Positions 1 to 12,273 of a stretch of 64,000 nucleotides of DNA are shown piece after piece; the first letter of the stretch is position 1, and every line of letters begins with the position of its first letter. The stretch covers positions 34,118,052 through 34,182,051 of the forward strand of contig CALNVZ010003433.1 in assembly GCA_940671915.1 (NCBI GenBank). The letters run 5' to 3'. Source of the stretch: Paracentrotus lividus (Eukaryota > Echinodermata > Echinoidea > Camarodonta > Echinidae). The notes under the pieces are model-generated. The model was not told the origin of the DNA and ran no database searches. It worked only from the letters and a program-made list of their open reading frames with translations. A program made the translations under genes and the position numbers.

Positions 1-2115
1 GATCTCAAGCACTTCCAAAGGGCTTCTCTCCAAATGGTGTCAAATGCTGCCTTGAAATCAACAAAGTTCCAGTGGACAGGCACACGTCTTTCCTTGGCTT
101 TTTCAAGTATTTGTCTGACCACAAAAATGGCATCAGTCGTGCTTCGCGAGCTACGGAAACCGCATTGTTCTTCTGCAAGATGGTCGTCGATGGTCATCTG
201 AATTCTATTCAGAATCATTCTGCACAAAACTTTCCCAGGTATAGAGAGCAGAGTGTTCGCTCTGTAGTTTGCTGGATTTAGTTTGTCTCCTTTCTTGTGC
301 ACAGGTGTTATAAGACCATTGCTCCAGTCTTGAGGAGTTTTACATTCAGACCATGCAACGTTAATTATTTTGAGTAGAAACTCTCTCATTTTCAGACCTC
401 CGTGCTTTCAGGTTTCAGCAGTTTGTGTCCCAACCGCATGCTTGTTGTTTTTAAGCAAAGTAAGCAGAAAGTTTTATGGCCCAGGACTCAGCTTTCTATT
501 CATTTGTGAATGGTTCTAACTTTGGTATTTTGGCTGGGTGTGTTGCCGGATCAGTATTGTCTGTAGGCATCTTTTCCCATCCCGAGGAAGGGAGAAGAAA
601 TAAGAGAGAAAAAAGAAGGAAAGACATAAAAGAGATGAAATTTTTTGACGTGTCTAGTGTGGGGGCGCGGGGTGGTGGGTGGAGATGGGTGGTGGGGGAT
701 AGGGGGAGGACCCATTGGATTCAAATGTGCTGCTTCCAACAGTCCATAACTTCATGGGTGTGCTGTTTTAGTCACCATGCTTTATTTTTTTGGCTGCTTA
801 GCTGATAGTTTCTCCTTTCCAGCAAGCTTCTTCACTCTTTTGAAGAGTTCATGGCGAGTCATGTCTTTGCATGAAGCAGTTTCCATTTCTGTTGACTTCC
901 GAGTCAAGGAATTTTCTTTTTCCACTGTTTCACTTACATACTATGACTTTCTTATTTTATTGGCTTTTTTTGTAAGGTTTTCGCTATTCTCTGTGTTGGG
1001 ATTGTTTAGCATCATGTTCTTGTGCTTTCCGCCGTTGTGTCACAACTTTCTTACGTCACTACTGGAAGACCTTTCACTTCCTGGATTTCTTGTAGCAACA
1101 ATTCTCTTCAGTTACATGGTGTTGAGTGTGTGTCACGGAATTTAACCCACAGACTTCGACATACTGTGTCTGGAGTTGAAGGAAGAGGTTGCAAATGGCC
1201 CTCACGCCAATCTTGCTTGAAATCTTTCCGCGATAGTCAGGATCATGAAGGTCTACAAACATGTGGTTATTTTTTGGAAAGGTTTTTATTTTCTTGACTT
1301 CTACAACTGAACTTGACATTCGCAACCACAGTCTGTGTTGTTGTGGTGACCCTACATCGGCTGGCAGATGACCTACGTTTTCTGGAACAACTTGGTATTT
1401 TCCACTTTCGTAATAATGAAGTCTATTTGGTTCCTGTTGGCCACAAAGGAGATGTCCATGTTGACTTCCTACACTCTTTGTGTTGAAGAGTAGGGTATTG
1501 CACACAGCCATTTGTGAGCTGCAGAATTCCAAGCAATTTCTCTCTCTACTGTTAATCTGCCAAGACCATATTTTCCCATGCTGGCGCCCATGTTCCGTGG
1601 TCCGTGCCAACTTTAGCATTAAAGTCACCCTCAGTATGACATTCTCCTTCTTGGGGATCTTCTGTAGATGAAGCTGTAGTATGTCGTGAGAACTTGTCAC
1701 TTTCTTCATCACTGTAAGCTGTTGTAGGGGCGTAACTTGAACAATATTCAACATGCCGTCTTTCATCCTTAACTTTGCTGTGATGATTCGTGTAGAAGAG
1801 ACGGCTTCAAATGTATATCAGGCACTGCATCATTCTTCTTGAGAGCACAATTCCAACACCTTCCGATTGATGTTGTCCTTTCTGCTTGACAATAGAGAAG
1901 GTGTAGTCCTCTTTCTCTGTTAGTGTCTCAGACCAGTGGAGATGTGTTTCACTTAGACCCAGATATTCAAGATCAAATCTCTTTATTTCATCAACTAGAA
2001 TGTCCAGTGACCTGCCGTCCTCATTGTACGCACATTCCAGGTACCTAGACTTATAGCTTGTGGATTTTCCTTGGTTCGTACGTGACTCACTTTGTGTTCT
2101 TGAAGAACTTGTCAT
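1..2115 (-). pseudogene. Decayed APE-type LINE ORF2 (endonuclease + reverse transcriptase)
   Basis: Read on the minus strand, 1807-2115 encodes the start of an AP-like endonuclease, including IKRFDLEYLGLSETHLHWSE. Then 1074-1766, across frameshifts, gives endonuclease pieces such as DFNAKVG and RNQIDFIIT. At 1-330 the reverse-transcriptase fingers are legible: NGLITPVHKKGDKLNPANYR, LLSIPGKVLCRMILNRI, AEEQCGFRSSRSTTDAIF and FVDFKAAFDTIWREALW. The window edge cuts it before the YxDD palm motif. The stretch around 400-1070 is the inter-domain linker and is heavily decayed. Domain order and wording resemble RTE-like or craniofacial-development-protein-2-like non-LTR elements; the exact clade is inferred. 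Several frameshifts and stops make it a dead copy. Confidence 0.85.
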
Positions 2116-2594
2116 GTGTCTTTCTTTTTGTGTAGTTTTTGGTAATTTGCCACATTTTGGCTACTCTTACGCTGTCTATAGAAGTTGTTGTATCTAACAT
2201 TGTTTTTCCTGGCTTTTTTGTTGACACTTAACTGTCGGTGGTCGTCTTCCTAAGCTCCTTTCTCTTCCTTGTTGCTGCTGTCGATCTTAATGTTGACGGA
2301 TTCTCTGGTACCTGTAGGGATGGCAGCAAAATCTCCGGTAGATTCTTAGCACCCCTGTCACTCTGTTGCCAGTGAGCAGCCGCCGGGACTCGGGGCCTAG
2401 TCATAGGTTTTTCTTTGATGGTAGGTTTTGTAGAAGTAATGACCTGGTCGGTGAAGCTGGGCACGCGGTCAATGACTTCCCAGCCTGAGCAAGATGTACT
2501 GCTTCTGTAAAAAGGAGGAGGTCACCACCCTACCCCCAGTGGTTTGTTCGGGTTTTCCTTCCCTACCCAGAGCCCCTGTCGGTTACCCCGACAA
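2116..2594 (-). mobile_element. 5' leader of the same LINE
   Basis: Directly upstream (higher coordinates) of the LINE endonuclease is a more GC-rich stretch. It includes a 78-codon open frame at 2228-2464 with a basic Pro/Thr-rich product and no domain I recognise. It ends near 2594, where a 42-bp minisatellite begins. I read it as the element's 5'UTR or a short ORF1-like leader. The boundary is set by the change in sequence character and is approximate. Confidence 0.5.
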
Positions 2595-3060
2595 GAAACA
2601 AGTTTCAAATCAATTCACTTCTCTCCCTCATAACCAGAAACAAGTTTGAAATCAATTCACTTCTTTCCCTCATAACCAGAAACAAGTCTCAAATCAATTC
2701 ACTTCTTTCCCTCATAACCAGAAACAAGTTTGAAATCAATTCACTTCTCTCCCTCATAACCAGAAACAAGTTTGAAATCAATTCACTTCTTTCCCTCAAA
2801 ACCAGAAACAAGTTTGAAATCAATTCACTTCTTTCCCTCAAAACCAGAAACAAGTTTGAAATCAATTCACTTCTTTCCCTCAAAACCAGAAACAAGTTTG
2901 AAATCAATTCACTTCTTTCCCTCAAAACCAGAAACAAGTTTGAAATCAATTCACTTCTCTCTCTCATAACCAGAAACAAGTTTTATATCAATTTACTTCT
3001 CTCTCAAAACCAGAAACAAGTTTCATATCAATTTATTTACTCCTCTCTCAAAGCCAGAAG
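2595..3060. repeat. 42-bp minisatellite, about 11 copies
   Basis: The GAAACAAGTTTGAAATCAAT-type unit recurs every 42 bases (starts at 2595, 2637, 2679, 2721, 2763 and onward) with few differences, then decays to about 3290. Because 42 is a multiple of 3, both strands show repetitive open frames; these are by-products and not genes. The array abuts the 5' end of the minus-strand LINE. Confidence 0.95.
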
Positions 3061-3328
3061 AAAGTTTTACTATCTTGAAGTCGTCGGAGTTTTTCCTCTC
3101 TCTTACTACTTGGAACAAATTTCATATCAATTAACTTCTTTATCACACTCAAAAGCAAAATTATACTTTCTTCAAGTTTTACTTCTCTCTCAATACCAAA
3201 AACAGGTTTTTTTCTCAAATAGCCAGAAAATATTTTTACTTTCTTGAAGTTTTTCTTCTCTCTCAAAATTAGAAACAGTGTGAATCTTAAATGTAAAATG
3301 GAATGTAACATTAAAAACTTGCAATATA

Positions 3329-4384
3329 CAGTGTGTTCCTAAAAAGAGTAATCGAAGTTGAAAGGTCAGTCATTACAAAAGTATATGGTTTATTTGTGTG
3401 ATTAGTTTACTAAAATACTAAGTCACTCCTCAGCTTTAATTTGAGACATTGTTTAAGTCCAAACTGTAATGGGTCCCAGAGTTAGGGTCCTATGAAGGTA
3501 ATAGGTACAAAACCCATTTTTTCTAAGTTTTTCATTTTTGGGGTATAAAACCAACTTTTTATAAAATTTTGGTTTCATAGTTTTGGGGGTTTTGTCACAC
3601 AAAGTTTCAATGAAATGCAATCTCATTTGTCAAAGGACCTATCTCACTGGCAATGACATGGGTTCTTGATTATGCATGAGTCTCTGGAGTGTCGGAGAGG
3701 TCGCCGTGACGGCTCTTGATTCTGCAAGAAGTCGCGAGGAAAAAAAAATGTCAAACATGTCCAATCTTTTACTAGACTTCTTTAATACGTGAGCAAGTCT
3801 CTGTGATATCTTTGCGGGGTTGCCGCGACGTCCCTTAAGTATCCACGACGTCGCAGAGACGTCGTCGGAACTTGCTAACGATTAAAAGAAATCGAACGGG
3901 CTAATAATTTTTACTTACTGGCGTCTTAAAGAAGTCTACTAAAAGATTGAACATGTTTGACTTTTGTTCCATTTTCCCTCGACGCCCTGAAGTCTCAGAA
4001 AAAGGTAACCACGAAGTCTCCACGAGTCAAGAGACTCATAAATGCAAACATCTCTCATTGCCATTTAGATAGGTCCTTTGACAAATGAAATTGCATTTCA
4101 TTGAAACTTTGTGTGACAAAACCCCCAAAACTATGAAACCAAAAATTTCTAAAAAGTTGGTTTCATACCCTAAAAACGAAAAACTTGGAAAAAATGGGTT
4201 TTGTACTTATCACCTTCATAGGACCCTAACTCTGTGACTTATTACAGTTTGGACGTAAGCAATGTCTCAAATGAAAGCTGATGAGTTACGTAGTATTTTA
4301 GTAAACAAATCACTAAAATAAATCATATACCTTTGAAATTACTGACCTTTGAACTTCGATTTACCTTTTTTTAGGAACACACTG
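3329..4384. mobile_element. Foldback MITE, mariner-type ends, TA duplication
   Basis: The element starts CAGTGTGTTCCTAAAAAG and ends with its near-complement, flanked by TA at 3327-3328 and 4385-4386. The two arms (about 3329-3790 and 3935-4384) are inverted copies along almost their full length, including a CCCCCAAAACTATGAAACC-like segment. A short GC-richer loop lies between them. No transposase is present. TA duplication plus CAGTG ends point to a Tc1/mariner-mobilised non-autonomous element. Confidence 0.88.
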
Positions 4385-4386
4385 TA

Positions 4387-4960
4387 CAACACATTGTTTC
4401 TAAAATGGTTGAAACTTTTTAGAAGGCGAAACTTTTATTTCTAAGAGGCCTCTTAAAATGTTGGTCATAAAACGAACAATAACATACCTGTACACATATA
4501 AAAGCAGCAAAATAAGATCGTTTATAATTGATTTATAATTGATTTGTATTGTGCTTGAAATAACATTGCGGAAAATATGAATATAATATACTAGTATTCT
4601 CGTCAAGCTTTGCTTTCCCTATTTACATGAAATAAAAAATGTATTAGTAACAAACGCTCAAGTTTATTTGGCATTTATCAACGTGAAACAATATTCATAA
4701 TATGTAATATGTAATAATATATAACATAGAGATGTTGATCAAATACTACTGTCCTTTAAATTACATTTCACTTGCTATTCCTATCGTTAAAAGTGAATAA
4801 AAAAAAACAAAAAAAAAGAAAAAGTTTGATGTCAGAAGTCAGTAGAATATAGGGATTATGTGTCCCAAAATTCTTTTTTTTTTATTATATAAGATGAGAA
4901 TAATTAAGAACATGTCCTTTGATTAAAATTCTCCTTCTTTCTAATGTCACAACAAATTTG
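4387..4960. other. AT-rich spacer, no feature seen
   Basis: Very AT-rich sequence with short A and T runs. No coding pattern, inverted repeat or recognisable element was found. Confidence 0.6.
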
Positions 4961-6340
4961 AATGTCATGGTAGAAGAATGGATAAAACTCAATTCAATTC
5001 AATTCAAACCAAACCTCAATGACATTATTGAGTTAAGCGCTTTAGTATTTAAATGAGAGAAAAACATCACTTTCTATTTTTAATGTAACATCAAATTTCA
5101 ATGTCATGGCATATGAATAGACAAAACCCCAAGTCATCAATGTAATTATTCAGTAAAGTGCTTCAGTATTTAAATGGGAGAAAATATCAAACAGTGCTAT
5201 CATCATGTCACATTGTAATTGCATTATTCCCAATGTAACAAAAAACTTAAATTTCAAGGATTAGAGAGAGAAAACATTTCTTTCCTACTTTGACAAATGG
5301 AAGCAAGTAATAAAAATGATATTTCCTATAAAAGAGCAAAATGTATCCATGATTTACATTGATGTAATCTCATGATGTTTACCTTTAATATCTTTAAGCT
5401 GGATAAAACTTTTTATATCAAATTTGGCCAGAAGGTAGATGAGATTAAATAAAATATTAAAACCTAAAAAGAAAATCTAAATTGATTGAAATGTCACTCG
5501 CTCCCTTTTGTCAATGGAGGGCAGTATTCCTCCAAGCACTTTAGTATTTAAATAAGATAATTATGTTCTACACTACTACTATTCCCAATGTAATAACAAA
5601 ACTCAATGTCATTATTCAGTGAGAGAAAACTATCTCAAAACACTTCAGTATCTAAATAAGATATTTATGTTCTACACTACTACTATTCCCAATGTAATAA
5701 CAAAACTCAATGTCATTATTCAGTGATACTATCTCAAAACACTTCAGTATTTAAATAAGACAATTATGTTCTACACTACTGCTATTCCCAATGTAATAAC
5801 AAAACTCAATGTCATGATTCAGTGAGAGAAAACTATCTCAAAACACTTAAGTATTTAAATAAGATAATTATGTTCAAAGATAACACGTGTGTTTACTATT
5901 CCCAATGTAAAAACAACAAATTTCAATGTCATGATTCAGTAAGAGAAAACTATTCCTCCAAGCACTTCAGTATTTAAATAAGACAATCATGTTCAAAGAT
6001 AACACATGTGTTTACTATTCCCATTGTAACAACAAAACTCAATATCATTATTCAATGAGAGAAAACTATCTCCAAGCACTTTAGTATTTAAATAAGACAA
6101 TCATGTTCAAAGATAACACATGTGTTTACAATTCCCAATGTAATAACAAAATTCAATGTCATGATTCAGTAAGAGAAAACTATTTCTCCAAGCACTTTAG
6201 CATATTAAACGAGACATTTATGTTCAAAGGTTACACATACATACTATGTGTGCTATTCCCAATGTACATGTACTAATAACAATAAACTCGATGTCATGAT
6301 TCAATAAGGTTAAACAGATACAACAAATGTATATTGAGGC
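4960..6340. repeat. Degenerate AT-rich satellite, about 100-124 bp unit
   Basis: The ATTCCCAATGTAA core recurs at 5581, 5685, 5784, 5898, 6017, 6131 and 6255. Each is followed by CAATGTCAT(T/G)ATTCAGT, GAGAGAAAACTA and an AGCACTTTAGTATTTAAAT-like segment. Older, more diverged copies reach back to about 4960. Spacing varies between 99 and 124 bases through small indels. There is no coding capacity. Confidence 0.88.
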
Positions 6341-7320
6341 ACTTTGTGGTACTTTTATGTACATAACAAAACTATGATCAAGTTTATACAAAATATTACC
6401 CATTAAAAATAATCAATTTTCTATTTGTTATTAATAACATACGAAGCTTATTATGAAAAGTTCTTATTGTCACAATGGGTAAATTAGCTTGGAATAGGTC
6501 AGCTTTCGATAGCTGGAACATACAAAGCTCATTGTCATGACACAAAAACAGACAAACAATAAACAAAGATAAATAAAACAAATTCATGATGCCTTGGGTG
6601 GCGGAGGCATTAAAAAAACTCCTCAATTCATGATACAGTAAGCTGTGTAAAAGTACTTTAGTATTTACATGGGATAATAAAAATGACAAAGTACTGATAT
6701 TAATCCTCCACAAGATTTCATGTTCTTATCAAGGTTAATATCATTTGGAATCAATGCATATTATCAACATTTATTCTTATTGGATAACTAGTTATCAATA
6801 ATGATGAACTTGAATAAAATCATATTGGGAAGAAAAATCTGAACTTCACAAATCCTAAACTCATATATTTCACACCAAATGAATACACACAAGTTATAAT
6901 AACAGTTTATCTTGGGAAAATCTACAAAAGATCAAAAATACATTCACATTCAGATTCAGATTCTCATTTATTTGGTATAAGATAAATTCAAGATACAATA
7001 ATTGATATAAACAATAGTGCATGAAATATCAGGATTGCTAACAAAAGTTAAAAACTTGTAAACAATTAAGCAACCCTTGACATACAAAATAATGAAACAA
7101 ATGGGAATACAATACAATAAAATAAGATACAAAATAAATAAATCAAATATCAAACACACATATTATGTTGATGTCATTTGGAATGAATGTATACAGTGGC
7201 GGATCAGGCGGGAACAGAGGGGATGGCCCCTCCCCCCATAATTTGAAAACCGTTCATAGACTGTACATGTTAGAATCGAAAAACTTCAGCGGTGCCCCCC
7301 CCCCCTCCAATCCTGTATTT
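6340..7320. other. AT-rich spacer with a transposon-like scrap
   Basis: Mostly AT-rich with no gene. At about 7190-7310 a short GC-rich stretch begins CAGTGGCGGATC and has C runs, resembling the end of a short degraded DNA-transposon copy. Nothing else is supportable. Confidence 0.5.
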
Positions 7321-8010
7321 GCGAATGTATATACAAGTTATAAAATCCTTCTTGCATGACATGACATGAAAAACTTCCACATTCAAATATTTATATCTCA
7401 AAGGCATTAAAATCTACTGTACATATCATAAAGACACCCCTCATATCATATAGAATAAAAAGTTATAAAATCATTCTTGCATGACATGTTACCTCTCATT
7501 AAAACCTTCCACAATCAAATATTTATATCTCAAAGGCATTCTACTTATATCATATGAAATGAAAAGTCATAAGATCCTTATCTGAACATGTAATCTTGGT
7601 AATCTTCTCAGATGATGCCCCTCTGAAGAGTGCGTAACATTGTATTATTATTAAAGATCAAGATTCTTATCTGAAAGGCATAATTCAGGAATCTATATCT
7701 CATGAATGATAATCTTATTGTCACATCCACGGGCGTAGACACACATTAATTTCTTTTGTTACTGGGCGGATGATCTATTCATCATTCCCCCTCCCCCAGT
7801 AACTAAAGAAATCATATAGAATAAAAAATCACAAGATCCTTATTGGAACATATAATCTTGGCAAACTTCTAACGTGGTACGCCTTGGAATTTAATTAATA
7901 GATAGATGGAGCAACATTGTATTATTATTAAAGATCAACATTAGAAGGCATTATTCAGGAATCTATAGTTCATGAATCATAATCTTATTTTCACATATTC
8001 TACTCATGTT
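7320..8010. repeat. Diverged tandem duplication, about 250-270 bp
   Basis: Segments with CATTGTATTATTATTAAAGA followed by a TTCAGGAATCTATA motif occur near 7640 and 7915. The TCATTCTTGCATGACATG-type segment occurs near 7345 and 7465. These form a small, diverged duplicated block without coding potential. Confidence 0.65.
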
Positions 8011-8399
8011 AAAATAAGGATGAATATAACATTCATTATACACACAAGCAATTATCCCTATGTCACTTTGTGCTAACCTATGTGATAAGTCCTGTTAACC
8101 AGATTTCATCTTAACGACGTAATTGGTTTGCTCCCTAGTTCCTCATTATAAGAGGAGTGTACTGTAATTCAGTATTTATGCATCATTCATTTATTCATTG
8201 GTATACAACTTACTGAAAAACAGCACACACTGAAGGAATCAATCACAATAAAATTTTTTAAACATATTCAAACATTAGAACATCAGTCTACATGTCATTG
8301 ATCATGATGAGTCATGATGAAGTTAACAATTTCTAATAACACATTCATAGAGAAAATACTAACTTTACTTTTTTAAAGTAGAGTTGAGAGTGGATAGGA

Positions 8400-8407
<8 letters not shown>

Positions 8408-8440
<33 letters not shown>

Positions 8441-8490
8441 TAGAGAGATAGAGAGTGAGGGAGAGGGAGAGAGAGAGGGAGAAGGGGTGA
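8408..8490. repeat. (GA)n microsatellite
   Basis: Nearly pure GA/GAGAGG repeat. The Ser/Pro/Leu-rich minus-strand frame through it is a repeat artefact. Confidence 0.95.
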
Positions 8491-8959
8491 TAAAAATGGA
8501 AAGAAAATATTTCACAAGTATAACCATAATCATGCAGCCATAACTATCTTAAAATTACACAACACAATTTAGGGAGATGCTCCATGTAGGCCTACTGCTA
8601 AATCAACAAAGTAAATTTTACCTAGATAGTACCGTGTTTGAAAGTCCTAGCAAATCATGCTCTATGTACTAATGAAGCAAATGAATGAAAAACATACCCT
8701 TATGTATAAAAGTACCATATATTCCAAAGTCTCAGCAATGATGCTCCATATATCTGAAGCAAACCTACTAACAAGGATTAAACATGTTTTGAAATCCATA
8801 CTTTGATTGGTCCATGTACTAACACAATAAGAAAGCAAAGACATATAAATCTCCAAATAACAAATGGCCCTGCAGGTGAACATACATAAATATAATACAT
8901 AAAAAATATGACATCTACATCTACATGTATAATGGTATGGTTTGGTAAAATAAACATAT

Positions 8960-9085
8960 GATATATGGTGTACTCGGTACTGAAGCATACACGAGGTAGA
9001 ACTTTCATAAAAACTTAAAAACACATAGATATTACAAAGGAAACTCATACTTTACATGTTTCTGAGGTAGAATTTTAACAAAAAC
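8960..9085 (-). pseudogene. Two scraps resembling the end of the 12.3 kb ORF
   Basis: On the minus strand, GAAAGTTCTACCTCGTG (near 9000) and AAATTCTACCTCAGAAA (near 9070) match the last codons of the ORF at 12274-13233, where GATGAAAGTTCTACCTCAG encodes its DESSTSE end. This suggests old tandem duplication of that 3' end. The matches are short, so the call is tentative. Confidence 0.35.
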
Positions 9086-9419
9086 TTGAAGTGCAATACC
9101 ATGCTTAGTTTTGTTACACTCTAGACTATGGTACACTGTACTCTAAGGTTGGTTAGAATTATATGAAAACACTGTGATATTATTGAAATATTTTGTAGTG
9201 TCAATACCTAAAGATATATATATGGAGATTTTTGGCCTTAATTTCTTTATGATATTAGATAATTTAATGAACAAATTTTGTTGTTTAATTCTGTAGCTCT
9301 CCCTTGGTTTTTTTTTCCAGTATGTTATTATGTGTACACAAAATCCTTAAAATCCTTGCCACGCAGCCCACACCTGACAATTTCTTGAGAAACCCATTAG
9401 TCACAATTCACCCTAATCT

Positions 9420-10115
9420 TTAAAGTGTGAAGCAACTTTAGATTAGATTTTCATTGTCCATTGTATCTTTGTGTACCAGTTTATGTATTTGTGAGTCTTG
9501 TCTTGTATCCATATATCACCCTTTCATTTATTTGCTTTAACTCTCTCTCTCTCTCTCTCTCTCGCTCTCTTTACTCCCCCCCCCCTCTACTGTCTTCCTC
9601 TTCCTGTCCCTCTCTCTTTGTCTGTCTATTTCTCTCTATATAACTCTCTTATATTTGTCATGTCCATTCGTTTCCTGTTTCATTAGTATATAAAGGTATT
9701 ATTTCATTTTACAAACAGGGCCTGTAATGTTGACAAGCCTAGCTTATTGTTTATAGGTCCATCCAACGGTAAATATACTTTGTGCTAGACGTGAGTTATA
9801 ATTTGTACATATACTCTTTTGTTACATTGTAATGTTACACTATTTTCAATATTATGTACTTCGAGATTTTATTGCACAATGTATGTTTTGCTGAAGTTGG
9901 AATAAATAAACTGAAACTGAAACATGTATATGTTTGTAAACCATCCACATGACTTGTGTTGGGAAAGCCTATTAAGGAATTTATTTTCTTTTGGTTATCC
10001 TAGGCCACATGTCGGTGGTATTTCTAATTTCTTTGTTTATAATACTGATCTTTATGCCTGAAATTAAATCAATAAATCAATTAATAAATAAATAAATGTA
10101 ACGTATTTCACATTA
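9420..10115 (+). mobile_element. Two probable LINE/SINE 3' tails with a CT microsatellite
   Basis: GGAATAAATAAACTGAAACT at 9900-9919 and AATCAATTAATAAATAAAT-type sequence near 10075-10098 look like 3' tails of retroelements, with AATAAA signals and short terminal repeats. A (CT)n microsatellite lies at 9541-9640. No RT domain is legible upstream, so these are 3'UTR remnants at most. Confidence 0.45.
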
Positions 10116-10388
10116 TCAGACAGAATTGTGAGGTATGTTTTAGTAAGTAATAACAGGAACCTAAATTTTGGTTAGTTAACGTTACCAAAAGTGGACATGT
10201 TTTTTTTTTGTTTTTTGGACAGACTTTATCCCTAAATTGTCCTCAAGCTACATTCAACTAAAACAAACCAACATTCATGTTATTGATGATGAGCTAGAAA
10301 GTCATTTGATATGTGTTATTTCATGAATAACTTGATATTTTTCTATAGAAACACCATAAACATTACGGTTAGTTACGTTACATTTTTT

Positions 10389-11421
10389 GGCTTATGCTAA
10401 AGTGTAGCGTTGTGGCGCGGCGCGGCGCGTTGAAAAGTGGAAATAATCGACGAAAAAAAAAAATAAGGTGTCTTTAAAGCGTCCAACGAAAAAAGGAAAA
10501 GATTCTGGATCGATTTTAGTGAAATTTGTGGAAATGATTATAATTTTTCGGACTCGAGACTTTAGCTTAAGCCCTTTGTGGGATTAGTGTGCATGTGTGT
10601 GTGTGTGTGTTTTTGTGTGTCAAAAATTGTGTGACTAATAGTTCCAAAACGATGAAAAGTTCGGTCGATCCTGTTTACGGCTATCGACAGCTATCGAAAT
10701 TGGCAGCAATCAGAAATCGCGATGGGCTAGTCCTGGTCCACTCCTGGAGAGCGTTTCATGAAAAGACTTGTGTTTTATCCGACAAACTGTTATAAGCTAC
10801 TGAAATGCTTACATCTGATTGGCTGAAAGCAAATTTGTTGGATAAAATGTCTGACAAGTCCTTTGATGAAATGCCCCCTGGTCCTGGTCCACGTTCACAT
10901 TGTTTAAATTGCGAATTTCAATGAAATTTATCATGAAAGTATAAGGCAGTTTAAAGCCTATGTAAGGTCACAGCTCTATTATGTCAAAATAAGACAATTC
11001 TAAACTTTTCTACCGTTATTTTCTAGTAAATTTACAACACTTGTTTGGGTCCCAGATTCGAGTCCCAGCCATGGAATTAATTTCTTTCCGCAAGAAATTC
11101 ATTTATATTGTGCTGCAATCGACCCAGGTACAGGTGAGGTAAATTACTGGAATTGTTTAGAAATCCTTAAATTGGCAACATATTATCAATACATATCGAT
11201 TTCCGCGATAATGCTATTTTAAAGCTATTTGACTCATTATCGACAATTGAGCCAATTTGATAACATAATTGAAATGATGTAGAAATAGAAGGGGAAATTC
11301 TGAGGAGGAGAAATATAAATTTGATTTCAAACAAGTCCTGTCCCGAATGAGCCAATTGCCAAGGAATATATGGTGGCTAATTTGTTTCACGAAATTCCCA
11401 AACATACAAACATGCAGTACA

Positions 11422-11468
<47 letters not shown>

Positions 11469-11656
11469 AACACACACAAACACACACAAACACACAGACA
11501 CACAGCCACACACACACACCACACATACGTGCCAAACAATTCTGAATCTTTTCCTTTTTTTTAGGACGCTTTAAAACACCTTATTTTTTTTTCGTCGATT
11601 ATTTCAATTTTTCAACGCGCCGCGCCGCGCCACAACGCTACACTTTAGCATAAGCC
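10389..11656. mobile_element. Non-autonomous TIR element with perfect 8-bp duplication
   Basis: The ends are GGCTTATGCT at 10389 and AGCATAAGCC ending at 11656. They are flanked by identical CATTTTTT at 10381-10388 and 11657-11664. The terminal inverted repeats extend about 130 bases and include the unusual GCGGCGCGGCGCG block and its complement. Inside, a (GT)n tract at about 10590-10620 faces an (AC)n tract at about 11424-11515, so the inverted symmetry continues inward. There is no transposase. An 8-bp duplication is used by hAT, Merlin and P-like families; the ends do not let me choose. Confidence 0.9.
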
Positions 11657-11664
11657 CATTTTTT

Positions 11665-12273
11665 CACCCTCTTATAACCACATAAATTTCTCTTGGCTTC
11701 TGGAATATGGAAATGTGTTCACCTTTTCCCTTTTAGTGAAATTTCAAAGAAGAAATACTAACCGATCCTTGTGTTATTTGCATTTTAGTGAAATTTATTG
11801 TCCCCAGTCCTGCATATACAATTTTAATGATGGTTACAGATCTTAAAGAAGTCAACAAAAGTGATTATTTTTAAATTGAATTTGAAAGGCCTTTGTTATG
11901 TATGAATATTCATGGCATTAGATTGGTGATAAATCAATTAATCAAGTTAGGAGACAGTTTTCATTTTTTTTAACGTCCACAATACATACAGATGAAAGGA
12001 AAGTGATTCTTCAACTCTTGACTTTTTTCCAGTCAACTCTTGAGAAACTCTTAAATTAGAGTGGACACAGAAGGAGTATCTTTAATCAACTTTACATTTA
12101 TGCTTCTTTTGAGGTAATACTTTTAGCAAAATGTGAATAGACATAGATGAAAGGGAGGTGATCTTTTCTGGAGTGTCAATCTTTGACTGCTTCTTAGGAA
12201 CATCTCTATATAGGGAATCATGGAGTGAACATAAATATTAATTTATGAGAAGTCTTTTTGATCAGATTGACAT
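11665..12273 (-). other. Region with decayed copies of the neighbouring ORF's 3' end
   Basis: At about 11990-12065 and 12115-12235, stretches beginning GATGAAAGG(A/G)A(A/G)GTGAT and continuing to a TGAGAAACTCTT-like or GGAACATCTCTA-like segment resemble the 3' part of the ORF at 12274-13233. They lie past its stop codon and are no longer open. The rest is AT-rich without features. Confidence 0.4.

Noticed and set aside
2689..2979. 96-codon minus frame with 14-residue repeats
   Set aside because: It is simply the 42-bp minisatellite read in frame; both strands are open because 42 is a multiple of three.
8345..8533. Ser/Pro/Leu-rich minus frame
   Set aside because: A translation of the (GA)n microsatellite.
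11347..11574. Thr/His-rich open frames around 11.4 kb and 23.7 kb
   Set aside because: They are (CA)n microsatellites translated in frame.
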